In this document: positions 47,866-60,604 of the stretch, in pieces | Position numbering within the stretch: the stretch's first letter is position 1 | How the letters are laid out: each line of letters opens with the position of its first letter | DNA from: Luzula sylvatica | Taxonomy: Eukaryota; Streptophyta; Magnoliopsida; Poales; Juncaceae | Reading direction: 5' to 3' | DNA length: 64,000 nt | Assembly (NCBI GenBank): GCA_946800325.1 | Contig: OX326958.1 | Coordinates: 70,305,264 to 70,369,263 of the forward strand | Position numbers and translations under genes: made by a program | Notes under the pieces: model-generated | Told to the model about the DNA's origin: nothing | The model's input: the letters and a program-made list of their open reading frames with translations, nothing else | The model's database searches: none

Positions 47866-50595
47866 GAACGAATTTTGGAAATTATGTATTTTGAAACCGA
47901 ATTAACAGAAAATACAGTTTTTTTGGTAATTTCATCATGAATTATTGAATTTGAAGATTATCACATTGTAACTTTCTCATACTTTCTCCAAATGGCACGA
48001 TCTTCATATCAAAATCGCTCGCCTCGACGAGAGGAATGCAGCCGCGCGGCCGAATTTCGAAAATTATGTATTTTGAGCCCGAATTAACAAAAAATACAGT
48101 TTTTTTTGTAATTTCATCTTGAATTATTGAATATGAAGATTGTCCAATTGTAGGTTTCTCAATCTTTCTCCAAATGGCACGATTTTTATATCAAAATCGC
48201 TCGCCCCGGCGAGAGAAATACAGAAGCGCGAACGAATTTGGGAAATTATGTATTTTGAAACCGAATTAACAGAAAATACAGGCTTTTTGGTAATTTCATC
48301 ATGAATTATTGAATTTGAAGATTATCACATTGTAACTTTCTCATACTTTCTTCAAATGGCACGATCTTCATATCAAAATCGGTCGCCTCGACGAGAGAAA
48401 TGCAGCAGCGCGGCCGAATTTCGAAAATTATGTATTTTGAGCCCGAATAAACAAAAAATACAGTTTTTTTTGTAATTTCGTCTTGAATTATTGAATATGA
48501 AGATTGTCCAATTGTAGGTTTCTCAATTTTTGTCCAAATGGGACGATTTTTATATCAAAATCACTCGCCCCGGCGAGAGAAATACAGTAGCGCGTACGAA
48601 TTTGGGAAATTATGTATTTTGAAACCGAATTAACAGAAAATACAGTTTTTTTGGTAATTTCATCATGAATTATTGAATTTGAAGATTATCACATTGTAAC
48701 TTTCTCATACTTTCTCCAAATGGCACGATCTTCATATCAAAATTGCTCGCCTCGACGAGAGGAATGCAGCATCGCGGCCGAATTTCGAAAATTATGTATT
48801 TTGAGCCCGAATTAACAAAAAATACAGTTTTTTTTGGAATTTCATCTTGAATTATTGAATATGAAGATTGTCCAATTGTAGGTTTCTCAATCTTTCTCCA
48901 AATGGCACGATTTTTATATTAAAATTGTTCGCCCCCGCGCGAGAAATACAGCCACGTGAACGAATTTGGGAAATTATGTTTTTTGAAACCGAATTAACAG
49001 AAAATACAGTTTTTTTGGTAATTTCATCATGAATTATTGAATTTGAAGATTATCACATTGTAACTTTCTCATACTTTCTCCAAATGGCACGATCTTCATA
49101 TCAAAATCGCTCGCCTCGACGAGAGGAATCTAGCATCGCGGCCGAATTTCGAAAATTATGTATTTTGAGCCCGAATTAACAAAAAATACAGTTTTTTTTG
49201 TAATTTCATCTTGAATTATTGAATATGAAGATTGTCCAATTGTAGGTTTCTCAATCTTTCTCCAAATGGCACGATTTTTATATCAAAATTGCTCGCCCCC
49301 GCGCGAGAAATACAGCAACGCGAACGAATTTGGGAAATTATTTTTTTTGAAACCGAATTAACAGAAAATACAGTTTTTTTGGTAATTTCATCATGAATTA
49401 TTGAATTTGAAGATTATTACATTGTAACTTTCTCATACTTTCTCCAAATGGCACGATCTTTATATCAAAATCGCTCGCCTCGACGAGAGAAATGCAGCAT
49501 CGCGGCCGAATTTCGAAAATTATGTATTTTGAGCCCGAATTAACAAAAAATACAGATTTTTTTGTAATTTCATCTTGAATTATTGAATATGAAGATTGTC
49601 CAATTGTAGGTTTCTCAATCTTTCTCCAAATGGCACGATTTTTATATCAAAATCACTCGCCCCGGCGAGAGAAATACAGCAGCGCTTACGAATTTGGGAA
49701 ATTATGTATTTTGAAACCGAATTAACAGAAAATACAGTTTTTTTGGTAATTTCATCATGAATTATTGAATTTGAAGATTATCACATTGTAACTTTCTCAT
49801 ACTTTCTCCAAATGGCACGATCTTCATATCAAAATCGCTCGCCTCGACGAGAGGAATGCAGCAACGTGGCCGAATTTCGAAAATTATGTATTTTGAGCCC
49901 GAATTAACAAAAAATACAGTTTTTTTTGTAATTTCATCTTGAATTATTGAATATGAAGATTGTCCAATTGTAGGTTTCTCAATCTTTCTCCATATGGCAC
50001 GATTTTTATATCAAAATCGCTCGCCCCGGCGAGAGAAATACAGGAGCGCGAACGAATTTTGGAAATTATGTATTTTGAAACCGAATTAACAGAAAATACA
50101 GTTTTTTTGGTAATTTCATCATGAATTATTGAATTTGAAGATTATCACATTGTAACTTTCTCATACTTTCTCCAAATGGCACGATCTTCATATCAAAATC
50201 GCTTGCCTCGACGAGAGAAATTCAGCAACGCGGCCGAATTTCGAAAATTATGTATTTTGAGCCCGAATAAACAAAAAATACAGTTTTTTTTGTAATTTCA
50301 TCTTGAATTATTGAATATGAAGATTGTCCAATTGTAGGTTTCTCAATCTTTCTCCAAATGGGACGATTTTTATATCAAAATTGCTCGCCCCGGCGAGAGA
50401 AATATAGCAGCGTGTACGAATTTGGGAAATTATGTATTTTGAAACCGAATTAACAGAAAATACAGTTTTTTTGGTAATTTCATCATGAATTATTGAATTT
50501 GAAGATTATCACATTGTAACTTTCTCATACTTTCTCCAAATGGCACGATCTTCATATCAAAATCGCTCGCCTCGACGAGAGGAATGCAGCTGCGC
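47866..50595. repeat. Patchwork dimers between duplications, 15 monomers
   Basis: It contains a further acaggctttttgg copy at 48281 (4368 bp from the one at 43913), the tcggtcgcc and aatttttgtcc markers, a private gaggaatctagc near 49125, ctccatatgg near 49990 and gaaattcagc near 50220. Alternation is normal. No gene or other element seen. Confidence 0.75.
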
Positions 50596-53325
50596 GGCCG
50601 AATTTCGAAAATTATGTATTTTGAGCCCGAATTAACAAAAAATACAGTTTTTTTTGTAATTTCATCTTGAATTATTGAATATGAAGATTGTCCAATTGTA
50701 GGTTTCTCAATCTTTCTCCAAATGGCACGATTTTTATATCAAAATCGCTCGCCCCGGCGAGAGAAATACAGAAGCGCGAACGAATTTGGGAAATTATGTA
50801 TTTTGAAACCGAATTAACAGAAAATACAGGCTTTTTGGTAATTTCATCATGAATTATTGAATTTGAAGATTATCACATTGTAACTTTCTCATACTTTCTT
50901 CAAATGGCACGATCTTCATATCAAAATCGGTCGCCTCGACGAGAGAAATGCAGCATCGCGGCCGAATTTCGAAAATTATGTATTTTGAGCCCGAATAAAC
51001 AAAAAATACAGTTTTTTTTGTAATTTCGTCTTGAATTATTGAATATGAAGATTGTCCAATTGTAGGTTTCTCAATTTTTGTCCAAATGGGACGATTTTTA
51101 TATCAAAATCACTCGCCCCGGCGAGAGAAATACAGTAGCGCGTACGAATTTGGGAAATTATGTATTTTGAAACCGAATTAACAGAAAATACAGTTTTTTT
51201 GGTAATTTCATCATGAATTATTGAATTTGAAGATTATCACATTGTAACTTTCTCATACTTTCTCCAAATGGCACGATCTTCATATCAAAATTGCTCGCCT
51301 CGACGAGAGGAATGCAGCACCGCGGCCGAATTTCGAAAATTATGTATTTTGAGCCCGAATTAACAAAAAATACAGTTTTTTTTGGAATTTCATCTTGAAT
51401 TATTGAATATGAAGATTGTCCAATTGTAGGTTTCTCAATCTTTCTCCAAATGGCACGATTTTTATATCAAAATTGCTCGCCCCCGCGCGAGAAATACAGC
51501 CACGCGAACGAATTTGGGAAATTATGTTTTTTGAAACCGAATTAACAGAAAATACAGTTTTTTTGGTAATTTCATCATGAATTATTGAATTTAAAGATTA
51601 TCACATTGTAACTTTCTCATACTTTCTCCAAATGGCACGATCTTCATATCAAAATCGCTCGCCTCGACGAGAGAAATACAGCAATGCGGCCGAATTTCGA
51701 AAATTATGTATTTTGAGCCCGAATTAACAAACAATACAGTTTTTTTTGTAATTTCATCTTGAATTATTGAATATGAAGATTGTCCAATTGTAGGTTTCTC
51801 AATCTTTCTCCAAATGGCACGATTTTTATATCAAAATTGTTCGCCCCCGCGCGAGAAATACAATCACGCAAACGAATTTGGGAAATTATGTTTTTTGAAA
51901 CCGAATTAACAGAAAATACAGTTTTTTTGGTAATTTCATCATGAATTATTGAATTTGAAGATTATCACATTGTAACTTTCTCATACTTTCTCCAAATGGC
52001 ACGATCCTCATATCAAAATCGCTCGCCTCGACGAGAGGAATGCAGCATCGCGGCCGAATTTCGAAAATTATGTCTTTTGAGCCCGAATTAACAAAAAATA
52101 CAGTTTTTTTTGTAATTTCATCTTGAATTATTGAATATGAAGATTGTCCAATTGTAGGTTTCTCAATCTTTCTCCAAATGGCACGATTTTTATATCAAAA
52201 TTGCTCGCCCCCGCGCGAGAAATACAGCAACGCGAACGAATTTGGGAAATTATGTTTTTTGAAACCGAATTAACAGAAAATACAGTTTTTTTGGTAATTT
52301 CATCATGAATTATTGAATTTGAAGATTATCACATTGTAACTTTCTCATACTTTCTCCAAATGGCACGATCTTCATATCAAAATCTCTCGCCTGGACGAGA
52401 GGAATGCAGCAACGCGGCCGAATTTCGAAAATTATGTATTTTGAGCCCGAATTAACAAAAAATACAGATTTTTTTGTAATTTCATCTTGAATTATTGAAT
52501 ATGAAGATTGTCCAATTGTAGGTTTCTCAATCTTTCTCCAAATGGCACGATTTTTATATCAAAATCACTCGCCCCGGCGAGAGAAATACAGCAGCGCTTA
52601 CGAATTTGGGAAATTATGTATTTTGAAACCGAATTAACAGAAAATACAGTTTTTTTGGTAATTTCATCATGAATTATTGAATTTGAAGATTATCACATTG
52701 TAACTTTCTCATACTTTCTCCAAATGGCACGATCTTCATATCAAAATCGCTCGCCTCGACGAGAGGAATGCAGCAACGTGGCCGAATTTCGAAAATTATG
52801 TATTTTGAGCCCGAATTAACAAAAAATACAGTTTTTTTTGTAATTTCATCTTGAATTATTGAATATGAAGATTGTCCAATTGTAGGTTTCTCAATCTTTC
52901 TCCAAATGGCACGATTTTTATATCAAAATTACTCGCCCCCGCGCGAGAAATACAGCAACGCGAACGAATTTGGGAAATTATTTTTTTTGAAACCGAATTA
53001 ACAGAAAATACAGTTGTTTTGGTAATTTCATCATGAATTATTGAATTTGAAGATTATTACATTGTAACTTTCTCATACTTTCTCCAAATGGCACGATCTT
53101 TATATCAAAATCGCTCGCCTCGACGAGAGAAATGCAGCATCGCGGCCGAATTTCGAAAATTATGTATTTTGAGCCCGAATTAACAAAAAATACAGATTTT
53201 TTTGTAATTTCATCTTGAATTATTGAATATGAAGATTGTCCAATTGTAGGTTTCTCAATCTTTCTCCAAATGGCACGATTTTTATATCAAAATCACTCGC
53301 CCCGGCGAGAGAAATACAGCAGCGC
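50596..53325. repeat. 15-monomer segment duplicated at 6916 bp, copy 2
   Basis: It repeats 43680-46409, with acaggctttttgg at 50829. Private differences include gaatttaaagatt near 51590 and acagttgttttgg near 53013. Confidence 0.85.
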
Positions 53326-54782
53326 TTACGAATTTGGGAAATTATGTATTTTGAAACCGAATTAACAGAAAATACAGTTTTTTTGGTAATTTCATCATGA
53401 ATTATTGAATTTGAAGATTATCACATTGTAACTTTCTCATACTTTCTCCAAATGGCACGATCTTCATATCAAAATCGCTCGCCTCGACGAGAGGAATGCA
53501 GCAACGTGGCCGAATTTCGAAAATTATGTATTTTGAGCCCGAATTAACAAAAAATACAGTTTTTTTTGTAATTTCATCTTGAATTATTGAATATGAAGAT
53601 TGTCCAATTGTAGGTTTCTCAATCTTTCTCCAAATGGCACGATTTTTATATCAAAATCGCTCGCCCCGGCGAGAGAAATACAGGAGCGCGAACGAATTTT
53701 GGAAATTATGTATTTTGAAACCGAATTAACAGAAAATACAGTTTTTTTGGTAATTTCATCATGAATTATTGAATTTGAAGATTATCACATTGTAACTTTC
53801 TCATACTTTCTCCAAATGGCACGATCTTCATATCAAAATCGCTCGCCTCGACGAGAGGAATACAGCTTCGCGGCCGAATTTCGAAAATTATGTATTTTGA
53901 GCCCGAATTAACAAAAAATACAGTTTTTTTTGTAATTTCATCTTGAATTATTGAATATGAAGATTGTCCAATTGTAGGTTTCTCAATCTTTCTCGAAATG
54001 GCACGATTTTTATATCAAAATCGCTCGCCCCGCCGAGAGAAATACAGAAGCGCGAACGAATTTGGGAAATTATGTATTTTGAAACCGAATTAACAGAAAA
54101 TACAGGCTTTTTGGTAATTTCATCATGAATTATTGAATTTGAAGATTATCACATTGTAACTTTCTCATACTTTCTCCAAATGGCACGATCTTCATATAAA
54201 AATCGCTCGCCTCGACGAGAGAAATGCAGCAGCGCGGCCGAATTTCGAAAATTATGTATTTTGAGCCCGAATAAACAAAAAATACAGTTTTTTTTGTAAT
54301 TTCGTCTTGAATTATTGCATATGAAGATTGTCCAATTGTAGGTTTCTCAATCTTTCTCCAAATGGGACGATTTTTATATCAAAATCACTCGCCCCGGCGA
54401 GAGAAATACAGCAACGCGTACGAATTTGGGAAATTATGTATTTTGAAACCGAATTAACAGAAAATACAGTTTTTTTGGTAATTTCATCATGAATTATTGA
54501 ATTTGAAGATTATCACATTGTAACTTTCTCATACTTTCTCCAAATGGCACGATCTTCATATCAAAATTGCTCGCCTCGACGAGAGGAATGCAGCATCGCG
54601 GCCGAATTTCGAAAATTATGTATTTTGAGCCCGAATTAAAAAAAAAATACAGTTTTTTTTGGAATTTCATCTTGAATTATTGAATATGAAGATTGTCCAA
54701 TTGTAGGTTTCTCAATCTTTCTCCAAATGGCACGATTTTTATATCAAAATTGCTCGCCCCCGCGCGAGAAATACAGCCACGC
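53326..54782. repeat. Transitional block, 8 monomers
   Basis: It carries the last acaggctttttgg copy (54105, 3276 bp from the previous one). It includes a B monomer with ttaaaaaaaaaatac at about 54636 (C lost and A run lengthened, +1 bp) and a dyad variant ccccgccgag near 54030. Confidence 0.75.
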
Positions 54783-57693
54783 GAACGAATTTGGGAAATT
54801 ATGTTTTTTGAAACCGAATTAACAGAAAATACAGTTTTTTTGGTAATTTCATCATGAATTATTGAATTTGAAGATTATCACATTGTAACTTTCTCATACT
54901 TTCTCCAAATGGCACGATCTTCATATCAAAATGGCTCGCCTCGACGAGAGGAATGCAGCTACGCGGCCGAATTTCGAAAATTATGTATTTTGAGCCCGAA
55001 TTAACAAAAAATACAGTTTTTTTTGGAATTTCATCTTGAATTATTGAATATGAAGATTGTCCAATTGTAGGTTTCTCAATCTTTCTCCTAATGGCACGAT
55101 TTTTATATCAAAATTGCTCGCCCCCGCGCGAGAAATACAGCAACGCGAACGAATTTGGGAAATTATGTTTTTTGAAACCGAATTAACAGAAAATACAGTT
55201 TTTTTGGTAATTTCATCATGAATTATTGAATTTGAAGATTATCACATTGTAACTTTCTCATACTTTCTCCAAATGGCAAGATCTTCATATCAAAATCGCT
55301 CGCCTCGACGAGAGGAATGCAGCAACGCGGACGAATTTCGAAAATTATGTATTTTGAGCCCGAATTAACAAAAAATACAGTTTTTTTTGTAATTTCATCT
55401 TGAATTATTGAATATGAAGATTGTCCAATTGTAGGTTCTCAATCTTTCTCCAAATGGCACGATTTTTATATCAAAATTGCTCGCCCCCGAGCGAGAAATA
55501 CAGCAACGCGAACGAATTTGGGAAATTATGTTTTTTGAAACCGAATTAACAGAAAATACAGTTTTTTTGGTAATTTCATCATGAATTATTGAATTTGAAG
55601 ATTATCACATTGTAACTTTCTCATACTTTCTCCAAATGGGACGATCTTCATATCAAAATCGCTCGCCTCGACGAGAGAAATGCAACTTCGCGTCCGAATT
55701 TCGAAAATTATGTATTTTGAGCCCGAATTAACAACAAATACAGTTTTTTTTGTAATTTCATCTTGAATTATTGAATATGAAGATTGTCCAATTGTAGGTT
55801 TCTCAATCTTTCTCCAAATGGCACGATTTTTATATCAAAATTGCTCGCCCCCGCGCGAGAAATACAGCAACGCGAACGAATTTGGGAAATTATGTTTTTT
55901 GAAACCGAATTAACAGAAAATACAGTTTTTTTGGTAATTTCATCATGAATTATTGAATTTGAAGATTATCACATTGTAACTTTCTCATACTTTCTCCAAA
56001 TGGCACGATCTTCATATCAAAATCGCTCGCCTCGACGAGAGAAATGCAGCCCCGCGGCCGAATTTCGAAAATTATGTATTTTGAGCCCGAATTAACAAAA
56101 AATACAGTTTTTTTTGTAATTTCATCTTGAATTATTGAATATGAAGATTGTCCAATTGTAGGTTTCTCAATCTTTCTCCAAATGGCACGATTTTTATATC
56201 AAAATTGCTCGCCCCCACGCGAGAAATATAGCAACGCGAACGAATTTGGGAAATTATGTTTTTTGAAACCGAATTAACAGAAAATACAGTTTTTTTGGTA
56301 ATTTCATCATGAATTATTGAATTTGAAGATTATCACATTGTAACTTTCTCATACTTTCTCCAAATGGCACGATCTTCATATCAAAATCGCTCGCCTCGAC
56401 GAGAGGAATGCAGCTACCCGGACGAATTTCGAAAATTATGTATTTTGAGCCCGAATTAACAAGAAATACAGTTTTTTTGGTAATTTCATCTTGAATTATT
56501 GAATATGAAGATTGTCCAATTGTAGGTTTCTCAATCTTTCTCCAAATGGCACGATTTTTATATCAAAATCGCTCGCCCCGGCGAGAGAAATACAGGAGCG
56601 CGAACGAATTTGGGAAATTATGTATTTTGAAACCGAATTAACAGAAAATACAGTTTTTTTGGTAATTTCATCATGAATTATTGAATTTGAAGATTATCAC
56701 ATTGTAACTTTCTCATACTTTCTCCAAATGGCACGATCTTCATATCAAAATCGCTCGCCTCGACGAGAGGAATGCAGCTTCGCGGCCGAATTTCGAAAAT
56801 TATGTATTTTGAGCCCGAATTAACAAAAAATACAGTTTTTTTTGGAATTTCATCTTGAATTATTGAATATGAAGATTGTCCAATTGTAGGTTTCTCAATC
56901 TTTCTCCAAATGGCACGATTTTTATATCAAAATTGCTCGCCCCCGCGCGAGAAATACAGCCACGCGAACGAATTTGGGAAATTATGTTTTTTGAAACCGA
57001 ATTAACAGAAAATACAGTTTTTTTGGTAATTTCATCATGAATTATTGAATTTGAAGATTATCACATTGTAACTTTCTCACACTTTCTCCAAATGGCACGA
57101 TCTTCATATCAAAATCGCTCGCCTGGACGAGAGAAATGCAGCAGCGCGGCCGAATTTCGAAAATTATGTATTTTGAGCCCGAATTAACAAACAATACAGT
57201 TTTTTTTGTAATTTCATCTTGAATTATTGAATATGAAGATTGTCCAATTGTAGGTTTCTCAATCTTTCTCCAAATGGGACGATTTTTATATCAAAATCAC
57301 TCGCCCCGGCGAGAGAAATACAGCAGCGCGTACGAATTTGGGAAATTATGTATTTTGAAACCGAATTAACAGAAAATACAGTTTTTTTGGTAATTTCATC
57401 ATGAATTATTGAATTTGAAGATTATCACATTGTAACTTTCTCATACTTTCTCCAAATGGCACGATCTTCATATCAAAATTGCTCGCCTCGACGAGAGGAA
57501 TGCAGCCTCGCGGCCGAATTTCGAAAATTATGTATTTTGAGCCCGAATTAACAAAAAATACAGTTTTTTTTGGAATTTCATCTTGAATTATTGAATATGA
57601 AGATTGTCCAATTGTAGGTTTCTCAATCTTTCTCCAAATGGCACGATTTTTATATCAAAATTGCTCGCCCCCGCGCGAGAAATACAGCAACGC
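54783..57693. repeat. Right-hand higher-order unit V, 8 dimers, copy 1 (2911 bp)
   Basis: Sixteen monomers minus one T (gtaggttctc near 55433). Markers: atggctcgcc 54931, gcaagatc with cgagcgag dyad, gggacgatc with gcaacttcgcgtcc, aacaacaaat, ccccacgcgag, aacaagaaatac, ctcacactttc 57076, gcagcctcgcgg. All recur in the next copies. Confidence 0.9.
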
Positions 57694-60604
57694 GAACGAA
57701 TTTGGGAAATTATGTTTTTTGAAACCGAATTAACAGAAAATACAGTTTTTTTGGTAATTTCATCATGAATTATTGAATTTGAAGATTATCACATTGTAAC
57801 TTTCTCATACTTTCTCCAAATGGCACGATCTTCATATCAAAATAGCTCGCCTCGACGAGAGGTATGCAGCAACGCGGACGAATTTCGAAAATTATGTATT
57901 TTGAGCCCGAATTAACAAAAAATACAGTTTTTTTTGGAATTTCATCTTGAATTATTGAATATGAAGATTGTCCAATTGTAGGTTTCTCAATCTTTCTCCA
58001 AATGGCACGATTTTTATATCAAAATTGCTCGCCCCCGCGCGAGAAATACAGCAACGCGAACGAATTTGGGAAATTATGTTTTTTGAAACCGAATTAACAG
58101 AAAATACAGTTTTTTTGGTAATTTCATCATGAATTATTGAATTTGAAGATTATCACATTGTAACTTTCTCATACTTTCTCCAAATGGCAAGATCTTCATA
58201 TCAAAATCGCTCGCCTCGACGAGAGGTATGCAGCAACGCGGACGAATTTCGAAAATTATGTATTTTGAGCCCGAATTAACAAAAAATACAGTTTTTTTTG
58301 TAATTTCATCTTGAATTATTGAATATGAAGATTGTCCAATTGTAGGTTCTCAATCTTTCTCCAAATGGCACGATTTTTATATCAAAATTGCTCGCCCCCG
58401 AGCGAGAAATACAGCAACGCGGACGAATTTGGGAAATTATGTTTTTTGAAACCGAATTAACAGAAAATACAGTTTTTTTGGTAATTTCAACATGAATTAT
58501 TGAATTTGAAGATTATCACATTGTAACTTTCTCATACTTTCTCGAAATGGGACGATCTTCATATCAAAATCGCTCGCCTCGACGAGAGAAATGCAACTGC
58601 GCGTCCGAATTTCGAAAATTATGTATTTTGAGCCCGAATTAACAACAAATACAGTTTTTTTTGTAATTTCATCTTGAATTATTGAATATGAAGATTGTCC
58701 AATTGTAGGTTTCTCAATCTTTCTCCAAATGGCACGATTTTTATATCAAAATTGCTCGCCCCCGCGCGAGAAATACAGCAACGCGAACGAATTTGGGAAA
58801 TTATGTTTTTTGAAACCGAATTAACAGAAAATACAGTTTTTTTGGTAATTTCATCATGAATTATTGAATTTGAAGATTATCACATTGTAACTTTCTCATA
58901 CTTTCTCCAAATGGCACGATCTTCATATCAAAATCGCTCGCCTCGACGAGAGAAATGCAGCACCGCGGCCGAATTTCGAAAATTATGTATTTTGAGCCCG
59001 AATTAACAAAAAATACAGTTTTTTTTGTAATTTCATCTTGAATTATTGAATATGAAGATTGTCCAATTGTAGGTTTCTCAATCTTTCTCCAAATGGCACG
59101 ATTTTTATATCAAAATTGCTCGCCCCCACGCGAGAAATACAGCAACGCGAACGAATTTGGGAAATTATGTTTTTTGAAACCGAATTAACAGAAAATACAG
59201 TTTTTTTGGTAATTTCATCATGAATTATTGAATTTGAAGATTATCACATTGTAACTTTCTCATACTTTCTCCAAATGGCACGATCTTCATATCAAAATCG
59301 CTCGCCTCGACGAGAGGAATGCAGCTTCGCGGACGAATTTCGAAAATTATGTATTTTGAGCCCGAATTAACAAGAAATACAGTTTTTTTGGTAATTTCAT
59401 CTTGAATTATTGAATATGAAGATTGTCCAATTGTAGGTTTCTCAATCTTTCTCCAAATGGCACGATTTTTATATCAAAATCGCTCGCCCCGGCGAGAGAA
59501 ATACAGGAGCGCGAACGAATTTGGGAAATTATGTATTTTGAAACCGAATTAACAGAAAATACAGTTTTTTTGGTAATTTCATCATGAATTATTGAATTTG
59601 AAGATTATCACATTGTAACTTTCTCATACTTTCTCCAAATGGCACGATCTTCATATCAAAATCGCTCGCCTCGACGAGAGGAATGCAGCTTCGCGGCCGA
59701 ATTTCGAAAATTATGTATTTTGAGCCCGAATTAACAAAAAATACAGTTTTTTTTGGAATTTCATCTTGAATTATTGAATATGAAGATTGTCCAATTGTAG
59801 GTTTCTCAATCTTTCTCCAAATGGCACGATTTTTATATCAAAATTGCTCGCCCCCGCGCGAGAAATACAGCCACGCGAACGAATTTGGGAAATTATGTTT
59901 TTTGAAACCGAATTAACAGAAAATACAGTTTTTTTGGTAACTTCATCATGAATTATTGAATTTGAAGATTATCACATTGTAACTTTCTCACACTTTCTCC
60001 AAATGGCACGATCTTCATATCAAAATCGCTCGCCTCGACGAGAGAAATGCAGCAGCGCGGCCGAATTTCGAAAATTATGTATTTTGAGCCCGAATTAACA
60101 AACAATACAGTTTTTTTTGTAATTTCATCTTGAATTATTGAATATGAAGATTGTCCAATTGTAGGTTTCTCAATCTTTCTCCAAATGGGACGATTTTTAT
60201 ATCAAAATCACTCGCCCCGGCGAGAGAAATACAGCAGCGCGTACGAATTTGGGAAATTATGTATTTTGAAACCGAATTAACAGAAAATACAGTTTTTTTG
60301 GTAATTTCATCATGAATTATTGAATTTGAAGATTATCACATTGTAACTTTCTCATACTTTCTCCAAATGGCACGATCTTCATATCAAAATTGCTCGCCTC
60401 GACGAGAGGAATGCAGCCTCGCGGCCGAATTTCGAAAATTATGTATTTTGAGCCCGAATTAACAAAAAATACAGTTTTTTTTGGAATTTCATCTTGAATT
60501 ATTGAATATGAAGATTGTCCAATTGTAGGTTTCTCAATCTTTCTCCAAATGGCACGATTTTTATATCAAAATTGCTCGCCCCCGCGCGAGAAATACAGCC
60601 ACGC
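57694..60604. repeat. Higher-order unit V, 8 dimers, copy 2 (2911 bp)
   Basis: Same order and markers, including the same single-T loss (58348). Private changes: atagctcg, gaggtatgcagc twice (one is in the dimer missing from copy 3), tttcaacatg near 58488 and ctcgaaatgg near 58542. Confidence 0.9.
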
